Below are positions 22,561 through 31,230 of a stretch of DNA of 35,897 nucleotides, piece by piece. The notes beneath the pieces are model-generated. The model was not told the DNA's origin and ran no database searches. It saw nothing but the letters and a program-made list of their open reading frames with translations. The stretch spans positions 1 to 35,897 of the forward strand of contig JANYKN010000184.1 of the NCBI GenBank assembly GCA_025361565.1, read 5' to 3'. Position 1 is the stretch's first letter. Every line of letters starts with the position of its first letter. Source of the stretch: Bacteroidota bacterium (GTDB taxonomy: Bacteria > Bacteroidota > Bacteroidia > Bacteroidales > NBLH01). The position numbers and the translations under genes were made by a program.

Positions 22561-23823
22561 TTACTGCGCCATAAATTTATTGATAATCTCGTCACTATCA
22601 TAAGCGCCTGATTTCAATTTTTTGCCAACTTCGGCAAAAGCTTTTACAGTGCGCTCAACATGTTCAAGGGTATGAACTGCTGTTGGAATAATTCTTAACA
22701 TAATAGTACCTTTTGGCACTACAGGATAAACAACGATAGATGTAAAAATTCCGTAATTTTCTCTTAAATCGAGCAATACGTTTGTTCCTTGAGAAACACT
22801 GCCTTCGAAGAAAACTGGTGTAACTGGTGATTCTGTCTTTCCAAGGTTAAAACCTTCTTTGCGCAAACCTTCCTGAATAGCGCGCGTAATTTTCCATAAA
22901 TTTTCTTTAAGTTGCGGCTGGGTGCGGATAAGTTCCAAACGCTTTAAAGAACCAATAACCATAGGCATTGGCAATGATTTGGCAAATATTTGCGAACGCA
23001 TATTATATTGCAAAAAATCAACAACTTGCTTGGTACTTGCAACAAATGCACCGATTCCAGCCATTGATTTGGCAAAAGTTCCAAAATACAAATCTACTTT
23101 GTCTTGTACACCAAAATGTTCGCCAGTTCCGGCACCGGTTTTACCCATTGTACCAAATCCATGTGCATCGTCAACCAACAACCTAAATTTATATTTATCT
23201 TTAAAATCGGTTATCGCTTTTAAATTACCAAGATCGCCTTCCATTCCAAAAACACCTTCAGTAATTACAAGTATACCACCACCAGTTTTGGCTGCCAATT
23301 TTGAAGCATGTTCAATTTGAACAGCAAAACTTTCCATATTGTTGTGCTTAAATACAAACCTTTTACCAATATGAAGTCTTAAGCCATCAAGTATACAAGC
23401 ATGAGAATCTGAATCATAAACTACTACATCCTTCCGGCTCAAAATTGAATCAATTATTGAGATAATCCCCTGATATCCAAAATTGAGAAGATAAGCTCGT
23501 TCTTTTCCAACAAATTCAGCAAGCTCATTTTCAAGTTGTTCATGATATTTGGTTTGTCCACTCATCATTCTGGCACCCATCGGGTATGCAAGCCCCCAAT
23601 CCCTGGCAGCATCAGCATCTGCCTTGCGCACTTCAGGATGGTTTGCCAAACCTAAATAATTGTTTAAACTCCAGTTCAATACATCTTTGCCCCTAAATTT
23701 CATGATAGGTGCAATTTCTCCTTCAAGTTTTGGGAACATATAATAGCCATGACCAACTTTTTGGTATTTACCCAGATCTGAATGATCCATGCTCAAATTA
23801 TCAAAAATATCAACATTTTCCAT
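22561..23823 (-). CDS. PLP-dependent alpha-oxoamine synthase, probable cysteate (or serine) C-fatty acyltransferase
   Basis: This 420-residue enzyme is of the serine palmitoyltransferase / 2-amino-3-ketobutyrate CoA ligase / 8-amino-7-oxononanoate synthase family, which condenses an amino acid with an acyl thioester and releases CO2. PLP-site residues are visible: H141 (DSDSHACILDG), D218-D-A-H221 and the Schiff-base lysine K252 in GTFAKSMAGIG. Other family segments are NNYLGLANHPEV (54-65), GARMMSGQTKYHEQLE and MLRIIPTAVHT. Its N-terminal pattern (GYYMFPKLEG) matches a roughly 420-residue Bacteroidota subgroup in which, as I recall, the capnine-forming cysteate acyltransferases of gliding species fall. 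The divergent sulfate-activation genes and a cysteate-synthase-like gene support that reading; serine palmitoyltransferase remains possible. Biotin or threonine catabolism genes are absent. Confidence 0.8.
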   Translation of the reverse strand: MENVDIFDNLSMDHSDLGKYQKVGHGYYMFPKLEGEIAPIMKFRGKDVLNWSLNNYLGLANHPEVRKADADAARDWGLAYPMGARMMSGQTKYHEQLENELAEFVGKERAYLLNFGYQGIISIIDSILSRKDVVVYDSDSHACILDGLRLHIGKRFVFKHNNMESFAVQIEHASKLAAKTGGGILVITEGVFGMEGDLGNLKAITDFKDKYKFRLLVDDAHGFGTMGKTGAGTGEHFGVQDKVDLYFGTFAKSMAGIGAFVASTKQVVDFLQYNMRSQIFAKSLPMPMVIGSLKRLELIRTQPQLKENLWKITRAIQEGLRKEGFNLGKTESPVTPVFFEGSVSQGTNVLLDLRENYGIFTSIVVYPVVPKGTIMLRIIPTAVHTLEHVERTVKAFAEVGKKLKSGAYDSDEIINKFMAQ

Positions 23824-23955
23824 CTATATAATTTTAATTGATTTCACTTTTAGGATAAAAGACTGAAATAATGCATCAAACCATCTTTAGTTTCCAACAA
23901 TACTTCACATATCGTCAATGATTGTTTATTAAAAAATAATCATTTAGAATTGATG

Positions 23956-23963
23956 CAAATGTA
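23956..23963 (-). promoter_or_regulatory. -7 box for the oxoamine synthase gene
   Basis: TACATTTG on the minus strand is a perfect TAnnTTTG match 133 bases upstream of the start. There is no TTG at the -33 distance, so it is only a partial signal. A leader of about 125 bases would follow. Confidence 0.35.
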
Positions 23964-24154
23964 ATAGAAATCTAAATTTGAAGGAAATAAAATTACATTC
24001 ATTCGCCAAAAGAGAAAATGTTCGTTTAATTATAATTTCAAATTATTGTATTTCTGATTGTTACAAATCAAATAATTAATGCTGTCCTAATTTAACATTT
24101 ACCTTATACCTGTTTATTTTTATTAAAAAGGTTTTTATAAAGCATTAAACTTTG

Positions 24155-24162
24155 TACTTTCG
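24155..24162 (+). promoter_or_regulatory. -7 box for the VOC gene, setting its start codon
   Basis: TACTTTCG differs from TAnnTTTG at one base. Transcription would begin near 24169, so a TTG start at 24152 that would lengthen the protein by 12 residues is ruled out in favour of ATG 24188. Confidence 0.45.
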
Positions 24163-24187
24163 CACAAATTTTAAATTTAGCTATTCG

Positions 24188-25267
24188 ATGGATAAAATTA
24201 TTAGTGGCATTCAGCAGGTTGGGATAGGAATACCAAATGTTGTTGATGCATGGAAATGGTATCGTTCTTTTTTCAGTATGGATATTGCTGCTTTTGATGA
24301 TGAAGGAAGAGCCGAATTAATGCTTCCTTACACAGGAGGACAACCACATGAGCGCCGTGCAGTATTGGCCTTGAACATGAAAGGTGGAGGAGGTTTTGAA
24401 ATCTGGCAATATAAAAGCAGGACTCCTGAAAAAGCTAAATTTGATGTTCTTTTTGGAGATTTAGGAATTTGTATATTGAAAATAAAAACTGAAAATATTT
24501 CTGAAACCTTTCAATATTTCAAAAGTCAAAATTTAAAAGTTTCTGATTCTATATATAAGGATCCAAATGGAAATGAACATTTCTTTGTAACTGACCCTTA
24601 CGGAAACCTTTTCCAAATGGTTAATAACAAGAATTGGTTTATTAGTAATAAAGCAAGAACTGGTGGAGTAGATGGTGTTACCATTGGCGTTTCAAATATG
24701 GAGAAATCCATCGAATTTTATAAGTCAATTTTAGGCTACGATAAAGTTTTGTATGATACACAAGGCAAATTTGAAGAATTTTCAGGTATAGCAGGTGGTC
24801 AGGATACTTTCAGAAGAGTGTTGTTAACACATTCACAACCAAGGCAAGGTGCATTTAGCAAATTATTTGGTAATAGCACCATTGAACTCATTCAAGTAAC
24901 TGACCGGATTCCAAAAAAAATATTCAAAGATCGGTTTTGGGGCGATTTGGGCTTTATACATCTTTGCTTTGATGTAGCAGGGATGGATGCTTTCAGACAA
25001 GATTGTAAAGCAAAAGGTCATCCATTTACAGTTGATAGCAGCAGCCCAACTGGAACAAATGGTAAATCATTTGACATGGGCGAAGCAGCCGGGGATTTTG
25101 CATATATTGAAGATCCTGATGGAACCCTGATTGAATTGGTTGAGGCTCACAAAATTCCATTGGTGAAAAAATTAGGATGGAGCCTGAATCTTAAAAACAG
25201 AGATCAATCAAAAGCACTTCCAAATTGGATGGTGAAAATGTTGAGTTTTAAGCGGATCAAAGATTAA
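24188..25267 (+). CDS. Two-domain VOC (glyoxalase/HPPD-like) protein
   Basis: This 359-residue protein (start taken at ATG 24188) has two vicinal-oxygen-chelate halves: IISGIQQVGIGIPNVVDAWKWY to about residue 150, and VDGVTIGVSNMEKSIEFYKSILGY (161-184) to about 320. The layout is like 4-hydroxyphenylpyruvate dioxygenase. In HPPD the metal is held by two His and one Glu. Here H258 (GFIHLCFDV) and E316 (GTLIELVEA) remain, but the first His (normally D-H in the segment at 162-163) is Gly. It is therefore unlikely to be a standard HPPD. The substrate is unknown. It lies 101 bases before cysH in the same direction and may belong to the sulfur locus by position only. Confidence 0.75.
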   Translation: MDKIISGIQQVGIGIPNVVDAWKWYRSFFSMDIAAFDDEGRAELMLPYTGGQPHERRAVLALNMKGGGGFEIWQYKSRTPEKAKFDVLFGDLGICILKIKTENISETFQYFKSQNLKVSDSIYKDPNGNEHFFVTDPYGNLFQMVNNKNWFISNKARTGGVDGVTIGVSNMEKSIEFYKSILGYDKVLYDTQGKFEEFSGIAGGQDTFRRVLLTHSQPRQGAFSKLFGNSTIELIQVTDRIPKKIFKDRFWGDLGFIHLCFDVAGMDAFRQDCKAKGHPFTVDSSSPTGTNGKSFDMGEAAGDFAYIEDPDGTLIELVEAHKIPLVKKLGWSLNLKNRDQSKALPNWMVKMLSFKRIKD

Positions 25268-25368
25268 ATGAATGCGTAAATGCATGAATTATTGAATGAT
25301 AAATTATTTCAAATATCTTATTTATAATTTCATGAACAAATAATATTTTCAAGATAATAAAGCAGTAA

Positions 25369-26061
25369 ATGACAGATAAATTAATCGAAAAAATAATTCA
25401 TAAACCTATTAATGAACAGCTTGCAATTCTTGCAAACGAGTTTATGGGTAAAATTGTTTTCTCAACCAGTTTTGGACAAGAAGATCAGGTAATTACAGAT
25501 TTAATTTTCAAGAACAATATTGATATTAAAGTGTTTTCGCTTGATACCGGTCGCTTATTTGAAGAAACCTATAAGGTTCTACAAAGAACCAGACAAAAAT
25601 ATGAAAAGCCGATTCAGGTTTATTTTCCGGAACACAAACAGGTTGAAAAATTGATGACAGAAAAAGGTCCATACAGTTTTTACGAATCAGTTGAAGACAG
25701 AAAAGAATGTTGTAGAATAAGGAAAGTCGTTCCACTAACAAAAGCATTGGCAGGCATGGATTGTTGGATTACTGGTCTGCGAGCTGAGCAATCTGAAGGT
25801 CGCAAAGATTTGCCTTTGATCACTTGGGATGAACACTTTAAAATTTATAAATTTAATCCACTGAAAGACTGGAATTTAGAACAAGTTATTGGATATCTTA
25901 AAACTAATCAGGTTCCATATAATCCACTTCACGACAAGGGTTTTGTAAGTATTGGTTGTTCTCCATGTACAAGGGCCATCCAACCTGACGAAGATATTCG
26001 CCGAGGCCGCTGGTGGTGGGAAGACAATACAAAAAAAGAATGCGGCTTGCATGAGAAATAG
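25369..26061 (+). CDS. cysH: Assimilatory APS reductase (iron-sulfur type)
   Basis: This 230-residue member of the APS/PAPS reductase family reduces activated sulfate to sulfite with thioredoxin-type electrons. It has the pyrophosphate loop STSFGQED (32-39), FSLDTGRLF (56-64), and the four cysteines of a [4Fe-4S] cluster: C114-C115 in KECCRIRKVVPL, and C197/C200 in SIGCSPC. The catalytic C-terminal Cys is C225 in KECGLHEK. The paired CC...CxxC set marks the APS-specific branch; PAPS-only enzymes lack it. This agrees with the absence of an APS kinase gene. It opens the sulfate-activation run, 147 bases before cysD. No sulfite reductase is encoded in the window. Confidence 0.92.
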   Translation: MTDKLIEKIIHKPINEQLAILANEFMGKIVFSTSFGQEDQVITDLIFKNNIDIKVFSLDTGRLFEETYKVLQRTRQKYEKPIQVYFPEHKQVEKLMTEKGPYSFYESVEDRKECCRIRKVVPLTKALAGMDCWITGLRAEQSEGRKDLPLITWDEHFKIYKFNPLKDWNLEQVIGYLKTNQVPYNPLHDKGFVSIGCSPCTRAIQPDEDIRRGRWWWEDNTKKECGLHEK

Positions 26062-26114
26062 TCGAATATGAACACAAACAAATTGAATTTGTGTATTTAA
26101 ATAGGATAAATGAA

Positions 26115-26122
26115 TAGATTTG
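26115..26122 (+). promoter_or_regulatory. Possible -7 box for cysD
   Basis: TAGATTTG matches TAnnTTTG 86 bases before the cysD start, in the 147-base gap after cysH. The nearest upstream TTG is 23 bases away, not 19, so this is a weak candidate for an internal promoter. Confidence 0.3.
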
Positions 26123-26208
26123 CATCATTTTCTATTTACAAATAAAAAAGAATAATCAATTACAAATATTGGATTGGCAGTTGGCCATCAACAATAAAAT
26201 TTAAGAAT

Positions 26209-27114
26209 ATGGGCAAAATAATAATGAACCATCTGAGGGAACTCGAATCGGAATCAATGCATGTAATAAGGGAAGTAGCAGCTCAGTTTGAAAGACCTGC
26301 ACTTTTGTTTTCTGGCGGTAAAGATTCAATAGTAATGGTCCACCTGGCTAAAAAAGCATTTCACCCCGCTAAAATTCCTTTTCCTCTGTTACATATTGAT
26401 ACTGGACACAATTTTCAGGAAACACTTGACTTCAGGGATAAATTGGCCAAAGATGCTGGTGCAGAGCTTTTGATTCGTTATGTGCAGGACTCAATTGATA
26501 ATGGAAGGGTTGTTGAAGAAAAAGGCATCAATGCAAGCAGAAACGTTTTACAAACAGTTACCCTTTTAGATGCAATCGAAGAATTAAAACTAGATGCAGC
26601 TTTGGGTGGTGGCCGAAGAGATGAAGAAAAAGCCCGAGCAAAAGAACGGTTTTTCTCACATAGAGATGAGTTTGGTCAATGGGATCCAAAAAATCAAAGA
26701 CCTGAATTATGGTCAACATACAATGGTCGAAAAAGGATAGGCGAACATTTTAGGGTTTTCCCAATTAGTAATTGGACTGAAATGGACGTTTGGCAATATA
26801 TTTTGATGGAAAACATCGAAATACCAAGCCTTTACTTCACCCACCGAAGAAAAGTTTTCACCAGGGATGGAGTCTGGATGGCTGTTGATCCATGTTTGCA
26901 AATGAAGGAATCAGAAGAAATAATAGAGATGGATGTAAGATGCAGAACTATTGGAGATATCACTTGCACTGGAGTTACTCTTTCTAAAGCGACTACACTA
27001 GAGGACATTATTGAAGAAATAGCTGCTACCCGTATTACCGAACGTGGCGGGCGAGCAGATGATAAGCGTTCAGAAGCAGCTATGGAAGACAGAAAGAAGG
27101 AAGGATATTTCTAA
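26209..27114 (+). CDS. cysD: Sulfate adenylyltransferase subunit 2 (ATP-PPi loop subunit)
   Basis: This 301-residue small subunit of bacterial ATP sulfurylase forms APS from sulfate and ATP. The N-terminus NHLRELESESMHVIREVAAQF is typical, the PP-loop is SGGKDS (35-40), and HIDTGHNFQETLDFRD, GGGRRDEEKARAKERFFS and DKRSEAAMEDRKKEGYF at the C-terminus are all family hallmarks. Length is normal. It works with CysN, encoded 94 bases downstream, whose GTPase activity drives the unfavourable reaction. A second in-frame Met at 26224 is possible as the start. Confidence 0.97.
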   Translation: MGKIIMNHLRELESESMHVIREVAAQFERPALLFSGGKDSIVMVHLAKKAFHPAKIPFPLLHIDTGHNFQETLDFRDKLAKDAGAELLIRYVQDSIDNGRVVEEKGINASRNVLQTVTLLDAIEELKLDAALGGGRRDEEKARAKERFFSHRDEFGQWDPKNQRPELWSTYNGRKRIGEHFRVFPISNWTEMDVWQYILMENIEIPSLYFTHRRKVFTRDGVWMAVDPCLQMKESEEIIEMDVRCRTIGDITCTGVTLSKATTLEDIIEEIAATRITERGGRADDKRSEAAMEDRKKEGYF

Positions 27115-27208
27115 CAGCTCTGTATTCATTTTTTACAAAATATTTATCATTTAAACAGGCTTATTTAAAAATTTCATAAAAATTAAGGCCTGATAAAAAC
27201 AAAACAAA

Positions 27209-28483
27209 ATGGCAGAAGAAAAAAAAAGAGGATATCTAGATATGGAGCTTTTGCGCTTCACCACAGCAGGAAGTGTTGATGATGGGAAAAGTACGTTAAT
27301 TGGACGTTTGTTGTACGACAGTAAAGCTATCTTCCAGGATCAACTGGATGCCATGGAAGAATCGAGCAAACGCAAAGGTGAAGAACATATCAATCTTGCT
27401 TTATTAACAGATGGACTAAGAGCTGAAAGAGAGCAAGGAATAACCATTGATGTGGCTTACAGATATTTTGCCACCCCAAAAAGAAAATTTATTATTGCTG
27501 ATACCCCAGGCCATGTTCAATATACTCGAAATATGGTAACAGGTGCATCCACAGCCAATTTGGCAATTATTTTGGTCGATGCCAGACATGGAGTTATCGA
27601 ACAAACTCTGAGACATTCCTATATCTCTTCTCTTTTACAAATCCCTCATATTGTAGTGTGTATCAACAAAATGGATTTGGTTGAGTATAATGAGGAAATC
27701 TATGAGACTATTAAACAAAATTTCATGGATTTTGCACCCAAATTTGACGTTCAGGATATCCGCTTTATCCCAATTAGTGCATTAAATGGAGATAATGTGG
27801 TAAACCGATCTAAGAATATGCCCTGGTATGATGGTGCAACTTTAATGTATACCCTTGAAAATGTATATATTGGAAGCGACCAGAATCATTTTGATCCTAG
27901 GTTTCCTGTTCAATATGTAATCAGGCCACAATCAGATGAATTTCATGACTACAGAGGCTATGCAGGCAAAATTGAAGGTGGAATCTTTAATGTTGGAGAT
28001 GAAGTTAAGATTCTACCTAAAGGTTTGAACACCAAAATCAAATCGATTGACTTTTACAAAGAATCGCTAAGAACTGCAGCAAAACCTCAATCAGTGACTA
28101 TTACGCTTGAAAACGATATCGATATCAGCCGAGGAGATATGATTGTAAAAGCGAATAACGTCCCTTTAATATCCCAGGATATTGACATGATGATATGTTG
28201 GTTTAACGAAAAACCAATGCAGAACAATGGCAAATACGGGCTTAAACATACTTCACGGGATATTCGATGTGTTATAAAAGAAATTAGTTACAAAGTAAAT
28301 GTGAATACACTCGAGAGGGATTATGAAGACAAGAATGTTCAAATGAATGATATAGCTAGAATTTCTATCAAATCTACCGCTCCCATTTTCTATGATTCAT
28401 ATCGAAAAAACAGGAATACAGGAAGCGTAATTTTAATTGATGAAGGCACCAATGAAACTGTTGCAGCTGGCATGATTATTTAA
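27209..28483 (+). CDS. cysN: Sulfate adenylyltransferase subunit 1 (GTPase)
   Basis: This 424-residue translation-factor-like GTPase activates CysD in ATP sulfurylase. Motifs: G1 GSVDDGKST (21-29), REQGITIDVAYRYF (74-87) around switch I, DTPGH (98-102) and NKMD (153-156). EF-Tu-like beta-barrel domains follow (FRDYRGYAGKIEGG region, SRGDMIVKANN). It ends soon after the last barrel domain and has no fused APS kinase (CysC) domain, unlike NodQ-type proteins. No separate cysC is seen either. This fits direct use of APS by the upstream CysH. Confidence 0.96.
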   Translation: MAEEKKRGYLDMELLRFTTAGSVDDGKSTLIGRLLYDSKAIFQDQLDAMEESSKRKGEEHINLALLTDGLRAEREQGITIDVAYRYFATPKRKFIIADTPGHVQYTRNMVTGASTANLAIILVDARHGVIEQTLRHSYISSLLQIPHIVVCINKMDLVEYNEEIYETIKQNFMDFAPKFDVQDIRFIPISALNGDNVVNRSKNMPWYDGATLMYTLENVYIGSDQNHFDPRFPVQYVIRPQSDEFHDYRGYAGKIEGGIFNVGDEVKILPKGLNTKIKSIDFYKESLRTAAKPQSVTITLENDIDISRGDMIVKANNVPLISQDIDMMICWFNEKPMQNNGKYGLKHTSRDIRCVIKEISYKVNVNTLERDYEDKNVQMNDIARISIKSTAPIFYDSYRKNRNTGSVILIDEGTNETVAAGMII

Positions 28484-28616
28484 TGTTCAAAATTAGTGAT
28501 TAGAAATTGTTTGTTTCGAATAACAACAAATTGATTATTAGTAAATTGAATAATAACAACTTAACCAAATAATCAGTTATTGAAATTTCAGAATTATGGC
28601 ATTAATATTTTAAGAT

Positions 28617-30392
28617 ATGGGTTTTAGTGGAATCCTTGTATTAGTAGTAATAGTATTTATCCTTGTTTCGCTCTATTTCGAAATTGTTGGGCCTGGATTC
28701 ACTTTTGTCATTGCCATTGCTATTTTGGGAGCCTTCAGGATATTGACCCCCACTGAAATATTGGCAGGTTTTGCTAACGAGCAAATAGTAATTATAATTA
28801 TGCTATTAATGTTAGGTGATGTCTTCCAGCGCACTTCTGTTCTTGATATATTTTTCGATAAAGTTTTTAAAGGTGCAAAAACTCCCAAAAGCTTTGTGGC
28901 CAGATTAATGTTCGTGGTTGCTCCCATTTCTGCATTTGTGAATAATACACCACTTGTTGCTCTCTTGATGCCATATGTACATAATTGGAGTACAAAAAAC
29001 AAGGTTCAACTCTCTCGGTTATTAATGCCCCTCTCATTTGCAACTATAATTGGAGGTTGTGCCACTTTGATAGGAACATCTACTAACTTAATTGTAGGAG
29101 GTTTGGTGGCCGATCAAAAAATAATTCCAGGGTTAAAACCACTTCAAATATTCGATTTTTCAAGTGTAGGCGTTCCAATGATTATTATTGGAGCTATATA
29201 TATGATTTTTATTGGCGACAGGCTTTTACTTAAAAGAAAAGTTACAGTACTTCAAATTCCCAAAAATTCAAGGGATTATCTTTTTGAACTCCAACTAAAA
29301 AAAGGAAGTGAAGTAATAGGTCAATCCAGATCTGAATCTCAATTCCTTAAAAATGCAGGTTTCATTTTGGTTGAAGTATTTAGAGAAGGCATTCAATATC
29401 AACAAATTGATCCCGATTTTACATTTAATGAAAATGACATTCTAATATTTGCAGGACAAAAAGAGGCAATCGCAGAACTTGTAAATGCAGATAAACGCAG
29501 AATTATTCCATCAATTGGAATGTTTTCAAAACGTAACCAATCAGAAATTATTGAAATAGTGGTTTCGCATAAATCAAGTATGATTGGAAAACGGCTGATG
29601 TATGAGAATTTCAGGGGAAAATATGATGCAACAGTATTAGCAGTTCACAGAAATGGAGAAAACCTTACCGGACAAATTGCAAATATCGATGTGCGCGCCG
29701 GTGATGCACTGCTTTTAATGGTTGGAAACCAATTTGATATCCTAGCCAAATCGACACAAGATTTTTATATTATTTCTAAAATTAAAGAAATAAGAAGGTT
29801 GGGGTATTTTAAAACGGCTGTTTTAATTGTTGGTTTGCCTTTAATTGTCATTTTAAATGTGCTTGGAATAATTAAATTATTTACTGGAGTTCTGGTATTG
29901 TTAATTATTACACAGCTTCTTAAAATTGTTACACCAAAAGACATGGCAGGAAGTGCAGATTACGAACTTGCGATAATCATTGCATTATCCCTGGCTTTAG
30001 GAGTTGCAATGATCAAAACAGGAGTTGCCGATACATTAGCCAACGGATTGATGTATCTTTTTAAACCAATGGGAAAATATGGTGCATTAGCAGGAATTTA
30101 TTTCATAACAGCCACGCTTGCAGGATTTATTACCAACAAAGCAGCGGTAGCAATTATTTTTCCTATTTCGTTGACACTTGCCATTCAATTAGGAGTAAAT
30201 CCATTACCATTTATATTGGTTGTTTCGTTTGCTGCTGCTGCAAATTTCATGACTCCAATCGGTTATCAGACCAATATCATGATTTATGGGCCAGGAGGAT
30301 ACAAGTTTAAAGATTTTTTAAGGGTAGGTACACCGTTAACCATTATATATATGATTGTTACTGTTACTATTTTAAGCTTGCAATATTTATAA
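28617..30392 (+). CDS. SLC13-type permease with two RCK_C domains, probable sulfate importer
   Basis: This 591-residue inner-membrane transporter has two hydrophobic halves (about 1-200 and 395-591) separated by two soluble TrkA-C/RCK_C domains (218-285: SRDYLFELQLKKGSEVIG; 309-376: SEIIEIVVSHKSSMIGKRL). Each half holds a family substrate/ion motif: V-N-N-T-P (108-112) with GTSTN (153-157), and ITNKAAVAI (505-513) with GYQTN. Members of this family in Bacteroidota are commonly linked to cysD/cysN/cysQ and taken as sulfate transporters. Its place between cysN and cysQ (8 bases before cysQ) supports sulfate as substrate. The ion coupled to transport is not evident. Confidence 0.88.
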   Translation: MGFSGILVLVVIVFILVSLYFEIVGPGFTFVIAIAILGAFRILTPTEILAGFANEQIVIIIMLLMLGDVFQRTSVLDIFFDKVFKGAKTPKSFVARLMFVVAPISAFVNNTPLVALLMPYVHNWSTKNKVQLSRLLMPLSFATIIGGCATLIGTSTNLIVGGLVADQKIIPGLKPLQIFDFSSVGVPMIIIGAIYMIFIGDRLLLKRKVTVLQIPKNSRDYLFELQLKKGSEVIGQSRSESQFLKNAGFILVEVFREGIQYQQIDPDFTFNENDILIFAGQKEAIAELVNADKRRIIPSIGMFSKRNQSEIIEIVVSHKSSMIGKRLMYENFRGKYDATVLAVHRNGENLTGQIANIDVRAGDALLLMVGNQFDILAKSTQDFYIISKIKEIRRLGYFKTAVLIVGLPLIVILNVLGIIKLFTGVLVLLIITQLLKIVTPKDMAGSADYELAIIIALSLALGVAMIKTGVADTLANGLMYLFKPMGKYGALAGIYFITATLAGFITNKAAVAIIFPISLTLAIQLGVNPLPFILVVSFAAAANFMTPIGYQTNIMIYGPGGYKFKDFLRVGTPLTIIYMIVTVTILSLQYL

Positions 30393-30400
30393 AAGCAGTT

Positions 30401-31228
30401 ATGGAAAAAGCATATACCTATAATCTATGCTGGCAAGCAATCAATACCGCACTTTTTGCAGGTGATGAAATATTGGAAGTATACAACAATAATAACTTTG
30501 ACATTGAATATAAAGAGGACAATTCGCCATTAACTATTGCAGATAAAAAAGCTCACGAAATAATTCTCCAAATCCTAACACCCACGGATATACCAATACT
30601 TAGTGAAGAGGGCGCTGATGTTCCTTATACAAATCGTAAAGACTGGACTTTATATTGGTTAGTGGATCCACTTGATGGAACCAAAGAATTTATAAAACGA
30701 AATGGTGAATTCACAGTGAATATTGCCCTAATTGAAAATGGGAAACCCATAATTGGGGTAATTTATGCACCAGTGCTAAACAAAATTTATTTTGGATTTA
30801 ACAATCAAGCATTTGTTGCCCAAAATATTCCAGAAACATCAGATATTGATGAACTTTTAGAATATATTGATCAAAATAAAATAAGTTTACCAATAATCAG
30901 TAAGAATAAAAATTTTGTTATTGTTGCAAGCCGATCGCACTTAACAGACGAGACCAATCAATTTATTGAAGAAATTTCCAAACACCATCCAAATCATGAA
31001 TTGATTAGCGTTGGCAGTTCACTTAAATTCTGTTTGATTGCAGAAGGAATCGCCAACATCTATCCACGTTTTTCTCCAACAATGGAATGGGATACCGCAG
31101 CAGGACAAGCAATCGTAGAAGCATCAGGAGGAACTGTAATGCATATTTCCAAGAACAAAAGTATTGAGTACAATAAAGAAGACTTATTAAATCCATGGTT
31201 TATCGTTAAAAATAATTTAATCATATAA
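30401..31228 (+). CDS. cysQ: 3'(2'),5'-bisphosphate nucleotidase CysQ
   Basis: This 275-residue inositol-monophosphatase-fold enzyme hydrolyses 3'-phosphoadenosine 5'-phosphate (PAP) to AMP. Metal-site motifs: SEEGADVPY (68-76), DPLDGTKEF (89-97, the D-P-x-D-G-T motif) and the C-terminal WDTAAGQAIVEASGG. Length is normal. It is 8 bases behind the permease and 2 bases before the threonine-synthase-like gene, so the three are almost surely co-translated. PAP is normally a product of PAPS reductase or sulfotransferases. With an APS-type CysH and no cysC here, its PAP may come from other sources such as ACP activation. Confidence 0.93.
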   Translation: MEKAYTYNLCWQAINTALFAGDEILEVYNNNNFDIEYKEDNSPLTIADKKAHEIILQILTPTDIPILSEEGADVPYTNRKDWTLYWLVDPLDGTKEFIKRNGEFTVNIALIENGKPIIGVIYAPVLNKIYFGFNNQAFVAQNIPETSDIDELLEYIDQNKISLPIISKNKNFVIVASRSHLTDETNQFIEEISKHHPNHELISVGSSLKFCLIAEGIANIYPRFSPTMEWDTAAGQAIVEASGGTVMHISKNKSIEYNKEDLLNPWFIVKNNLII

Positions 31229-31230
31229 AA

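Larger units (their letters stand above)
23824..24187. other. Divergent intergenic region between the oxoamine synthase and VOC genes
   Basis: This 364-base AT-rich region separates the two divergent arms of the proposed sulfonolipid locus. It holds a perfect -7 box for the minus-strand gene (23956-23963) and a near-perfect one for the plus-strand gene (24155-24162). I see no riboswitch, RNA gene, long inverted repeat or extra reading frame. Confidence 0.5.

Noticed and set aside
22922-23320. A 132-codon plus-strand frame inside the oxoamine synthase gene
   Set aside because: Composition and lack of motifs mark it as the complement of the PLP enzyme coding sequence.
22561-23823. Reading the oxoamine synthase as biotin-pathway BioF or threonine-pathway KBL
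   Set aside because: No biotin or threonine dehydrogenase genes are nearby and its N-terminal pattern matches the longer Bacteroidota subgroup; kept only as a residual possibility.
24152-24187. TTG-initiated N-terminal extension of the VOC protein
   Set aside because: The start codon overlaps a good -7 promoter box, and the following ATG at 24188 begins the conserved fold directly.
23824-24187. Riboswitch (SAM or other) in the divergent sulfur-locus intergenic region
   Set aside because: No conserved core or convincing multi-helix fold was found by eye in this AT-rich stretch.
24188-25267. 4-hydroxyphenylpyruvate dioxygenase as the product of the VOC gene
   Set aside because: The first metal-binding His is replaced by Gly and no tyrosine degradation genes are nearby.
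26072-26094. Short inverted repeat ACACAAA/TTTGTGT between cysH and cysD
   Set aside because: Seven-base arms of low complexity; possible operator for a sulfur regulator but there is no second copy upstream of the other genes of the locus.
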